Source: Tepidiphilus margaritifer DSM 15129 (GTDB taxonomy: Bacteria > Pseudomonadota > Gammaproteobacteria > Burkholderiales > Rhodocyclaceae). Taken from it: a DNA stretch of 64,000 bases. Where the stretch lies: assembly GCF_000425565.1 (NCBI RefSeq), contig NZ_KE384397.1, positions 93,746 to 157,745 of the forward strand, written 5' to 3'. The translations under genes and the position numbers were made by a program. How positions within the stretch are numbered: position 1 is the first letter of the stretch; every line of letters starts with the position of its first letter. Below, in pieces: positions 62,158 through 64,000 of the stretch. The notes beneath the pieces were generated by a model, which was given only the letters and a program-made list of their open reading frames with translations, had not been told where the DNA came from and made no database searches.

Positions 62158-63514
62158 CGTGTGTCTCGTCAGGCAGCAGGCCGAGCGTCTCACGCCCGTC
62201 ACCGAGGGGAACGGGTCGGGCATCGCGATGGCGCTTCACGAACGCTCGTACCTGTTCTTCGTTTTCTTCGGCAAAGATCGAGCAGGTGGCATACAAGAGC
62301 CGTCCGCCCGGTTTGAGCAAGGGCCACAGACCCTCGAGGATCTCGTGTTGCTGGCGGGCAAACCCGGTGACGTCCTCGGCACGGCGCAGCCATTTGATAT
62401 CGGGATGACGTCGCGCCACGCCACTGCCCGAGCACGGTACGTCGGCGAGGATCGCATCGAACGGCCTGCCATCCCACCAGCGAGCAGGATGACGCGCATC
62501 GCCGCGCAGCACGCTCGCCGATACGTTCAGCCGCGCCAGAGCACGGCGCAGTGGCACGAGGCGCGACTCCTCGACGTCGACGGCGGTGAGTTCGATGTCG
62601 GCCAATTCCAGCAGATGCGCGCTCTTGCCACCCGGTGCAGCGCAGGCATCGAGCACGCGCTCGCCGTCGACCGGAGCGAGCAGACGCGCCGCGAACTGGG
62701 CCCCTACGTCTTGGGGCGAGACCCAACCCTCAGCGATGCCGGGCACTTTCGCCACCGGCATCGGCCGTTCCAGCAGCAGCGCCATCGGACCGACGTGACG
62801 CACGGCGATGCCGGCCTCGGCAAACCGCGCGAGCGCCCCGGCCTCGTCGATGCGGCGGCGGTTGAGCCGTAAACCCATCGGTGGATGGGTGTTGCCGGCA
62901 TGCAACACTCCTTCCCAGTCGAGCGGATGCTGCGCGCGCACCTTGTCGATCCACCAGCGCGGATGGCGGAAATGCGCCACCGCCACGTCCTGCTCCTCCG
63001 GTCCGACGGCAGGCACGGCGGCGCTCGCGCGCGCCGCCTCGGCGAGCGCCTCGGGGTGCAGCGCCTCGCGCTCGCGCAGGAACGTGCGCAACAAGGCATT
63101 GGCGAACCCCGCCAGACGTTCTTGCCGCGCGCGCACGCAACTCACGCTCTGATGAGTGAGCGCATGCGCATCGCGCGGACCGTCGCGCAGCGCCGACAGC
63201 GCCACCAGCAAAGGGGCGAGCACCGGTTCGGGCACGCCGCGCGGGGCGAGCCGCGCCAACACCCACCGCCCCCAACCGTAGTCACGCAGAGCGCTCCAGG
63301 ACAGATCACGCACCCGCCCCCAAGCGCCGGGCTCGGTCACGGGATGCGCCGCACGCAGGGCGTGATAATGCTCCAGCGCATTGTGTCCCGCGAGGACCCT
63401 GTCGATAACCTGGGCCGCGAGCTCGATCGCACCGCTCAAGGTGCGGGGATCGACCTCAGGCGATGTTCCACGTGAAACATTTCGTCCGGCCGCATCCGGC
63501 GAGCGTTCCTTCAC
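62120..63514 (-). CDS. rsmB: 16S rRNA m5C967 methyltransferase RsmB
   Basis: A 464-residue methyltransferase that modifies C967 of 16S rRNA. It has an N-terminal NusB-like RNA-binding domain (about 28-165) and a Rossmann methyltransferase domain with VLDACAAPGGKSAHLLEL (SAM binding), DVPCSGSGVARRHPDIKW and the catalytic Cys in ATCSIFAEENE. The GTG start at 63514 overlaps the speE stop (GTGA). The first 20-30 codons are poorly conserved in the family and here contain a parS site, so translation could also begin later. Confidence 0.93.
   Translation of the reverse strand: MKERSPDAAGRNVSRGTSPEVDPRTLSGAIELAAQVIDRVLAGHNALEHYHALRAAHPVTEPGAWGRVRDLSWSALRDYGWGRWVLARLAPRGVPEPVLAPLLVALSALRDGPRDAHALTHQSVSCVRARQERLAGFANALLRTFLREREALHPEALAEAARASAAVPAVGPEEQDVAVAHFRHPRWWIDKVRAQHPLDWEGVLHAGNTHPPMGLRLNRRRIDEAGALARFAEAGIAVRHVGPMALLLERPMPVAKVPGIAEGWVSPQDVGAQFAARLLAPVDGERVLDACAAPGGKSAHLLELADIELTAVDVEESRLVPLRRALARLNVSASVLRGDARHPARWWDGRPFDAILADVPCSGSGVARRHPDIKWLRRAEDVTGFARQQHEILEGLWPLLKPGGRLLYATCSIFAEENEEQVRAFVKRHRDARPVPLGDGRETLGLLPDETHDGFFYALLRKTA
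63464..63479. other. parS: parS centromere site (ParB binding)
   Basis: TGTTCCACGTGAAACA fits the parS consensus TGTTNCACGTGNAACA with no mismatch to the invariant positions and equals one of the sites known from Bacillus subtilis. It lies within the variable first codons of rsmB. parS sites are loaded with ParB for chromosome segregation and cluster near oriC in most bacteria, so this marks the right part of the window as origin-proximal. ParB and ParA genes are not in the window. Confidence 0.85.
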
Positions 63515-64000
63515 GGCTGCATGATCTCGCGCAAATAGCGTGGCATGACCAGTCGCGCCCGATAGGTTGCACCGTCGAGATAACGCAGGTTGCGCAATCC
63601 ACGCTCGGCGATGCGCGCATCCAGCGTCGCCTCGTCGAGCGATGCCGGATCGAATGCATCAGACGCGCAGGCGAGTGTCCAATTCGATCCATAAAGCGGA
63701 ATATAGTGCAAATGAGGGCGAACATGGGCGAAGACCGCACGCAGGCGCCGCAGCAGCTCGCGCACTCGTTCAGGCTGATGATCCGGCGTCCCCACGTGCA
63801 GCGATAGCGCCCCGCCCTCGGCGAGCAGCGCCTTGCACGCCCGAAAAAACTCCTCCTGGTAAAGCGCCGCCGCCGGCCCCACCGGATCGGTGAGATCCAG
63901 CACCACGAGGTCGAATTTCCTTCCCTCGGCCGGAGCCACGCGGCGCACGTATTCCAGGCCGTCCTGCACCCGCAGCTCCAGACGCGGATCGTCGAGCGCG
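63511..64000 (-). CDS. speE: Spermidine synthase-like aminopropyltransferase (5' end outside window)
   Basis: The C-terminal 162 codons of a polyamine aminopropyltransferase; the start lies beyond base 64000. Visible are DDPRLELRVQDGLEYV, the catalytic Asp region FDLVVLDLTDPVGPA, LYQEEFFRACKALLAEGG and the C-terminal HYIPLYGSNWTLACAS, all typical of SpeE. The stop overlaps the GTG start of rsmB. The substrate (putrescine or cadaverine) cannot be told from this part. Confidence 0.88.
   Translation of the reverse strand, partial: ALDDPRLELRVQDGLEYVRRVAPAEGRKFDLVVLDLTDPVGPAAALYQEEFFRACKALLAEGGALSLHVGTPDHQPERVRELLRRLRAVFAHVRPHLHYIPLYGSNWTLACASDAFDPASLDEATLDARIAERGLRNLRYLDGATYRARLVMPRYLREIMQP

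Overview
The window is high-GC, gene-dense bacterial chromosome with short intergenic gaps and many ATGA, GTGA or TGATG start/stop overlaps. Gene content (UbiK, YqjD/E/K trio, NtrYX downstream of RsmB and a DUF4390 protein, paa genes with a TetR-type PaaR, DHC/SHP cytochromes) suggests a betaproteobacterium. From memory of such gene orders a Hydrogenophilaceae-type moderate thermophile (Tepidiphilus or Hydrogenophilus) is plausible, but this was not tested. I saw no rRNA, tRNA, insertion sequence or prophage. A perfect-looking parS site near the right edge suggests the window is fairly close to the replication origin.

Layout. 1-7.8 kb: a complete type I-C CRISPR-Cas operon on the minus strand (cas3-cas5c-cas8c-cas7c-cas4-cas1-cas2) with an internal Cas11c start; the array is expected just beyond the left edge. 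8.0-9.7 kb: a small secreted protein, ubiK and the yqjD-yqjE-yqjK membrane-protein trio. 9.8-15.5 kb: a branched-chain-amino-acid/aromatic-type ABC transporter with a fused LivM-LivG protein and two tandem binding proteins, one with about 135 residues deleted in frame. 15.6-24.3 kb: phenylacetate catabolism, with paaG-H-I-K-R-J on the minus strand diverging from paaN-paaY through a compact promoter region that carries a PaaR-like palindrome and an FNR/Anr-like box. The ring oxygenase paaABCDE is not in the window. 24.3-30 kb: an M48 peptidase and a MacA-MacB-TolC-type efflux operon.

30.4-38.8 kb: a signalling block with a hemerythrin, a complete SiaA-SiaB-SiaC-SiaD (c-di-GMP) operon, a convergent REC-GGDEF-EAL protein, a GAF/ATPase protein with no phospho-acceptor domain, and an Aer-like receptor. 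38.9-53.2 kb: a redox, metal and envelope block. An SHP-like cytochrome, diheme cytochrome c and cytochrome b561 are followed by a two-component pair and a P-type ATPase. A second operon holds a thermostable-hemolysin-family protein, an AMP-ligase, a heme-oxygenase-like diiron protein, an SDR, a second two-component pair and a CDF metal exporter. A diheme cytochrome c peroxidase closes the block. Four near-identical direct repeats (TTAAG-N6-TTAAG type) sit in front of four transcription units here. This looks like one regulon, and it is the strongest candidate in the window for an undescribed system.

53.2-64 kb: decayed genes (an aldo/keto reductase tail and an SDR missing its catalytic core), a YeiH-type transporter, then housekeeping genes priA, hemE, ntrX (with a degenerate AAA+ domain), ntrY, a DUF4390 gene, rsmB and the 3' part of a spermidine-synthase-like gene. 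Short motif positions were counted by eye and may be off by a base.
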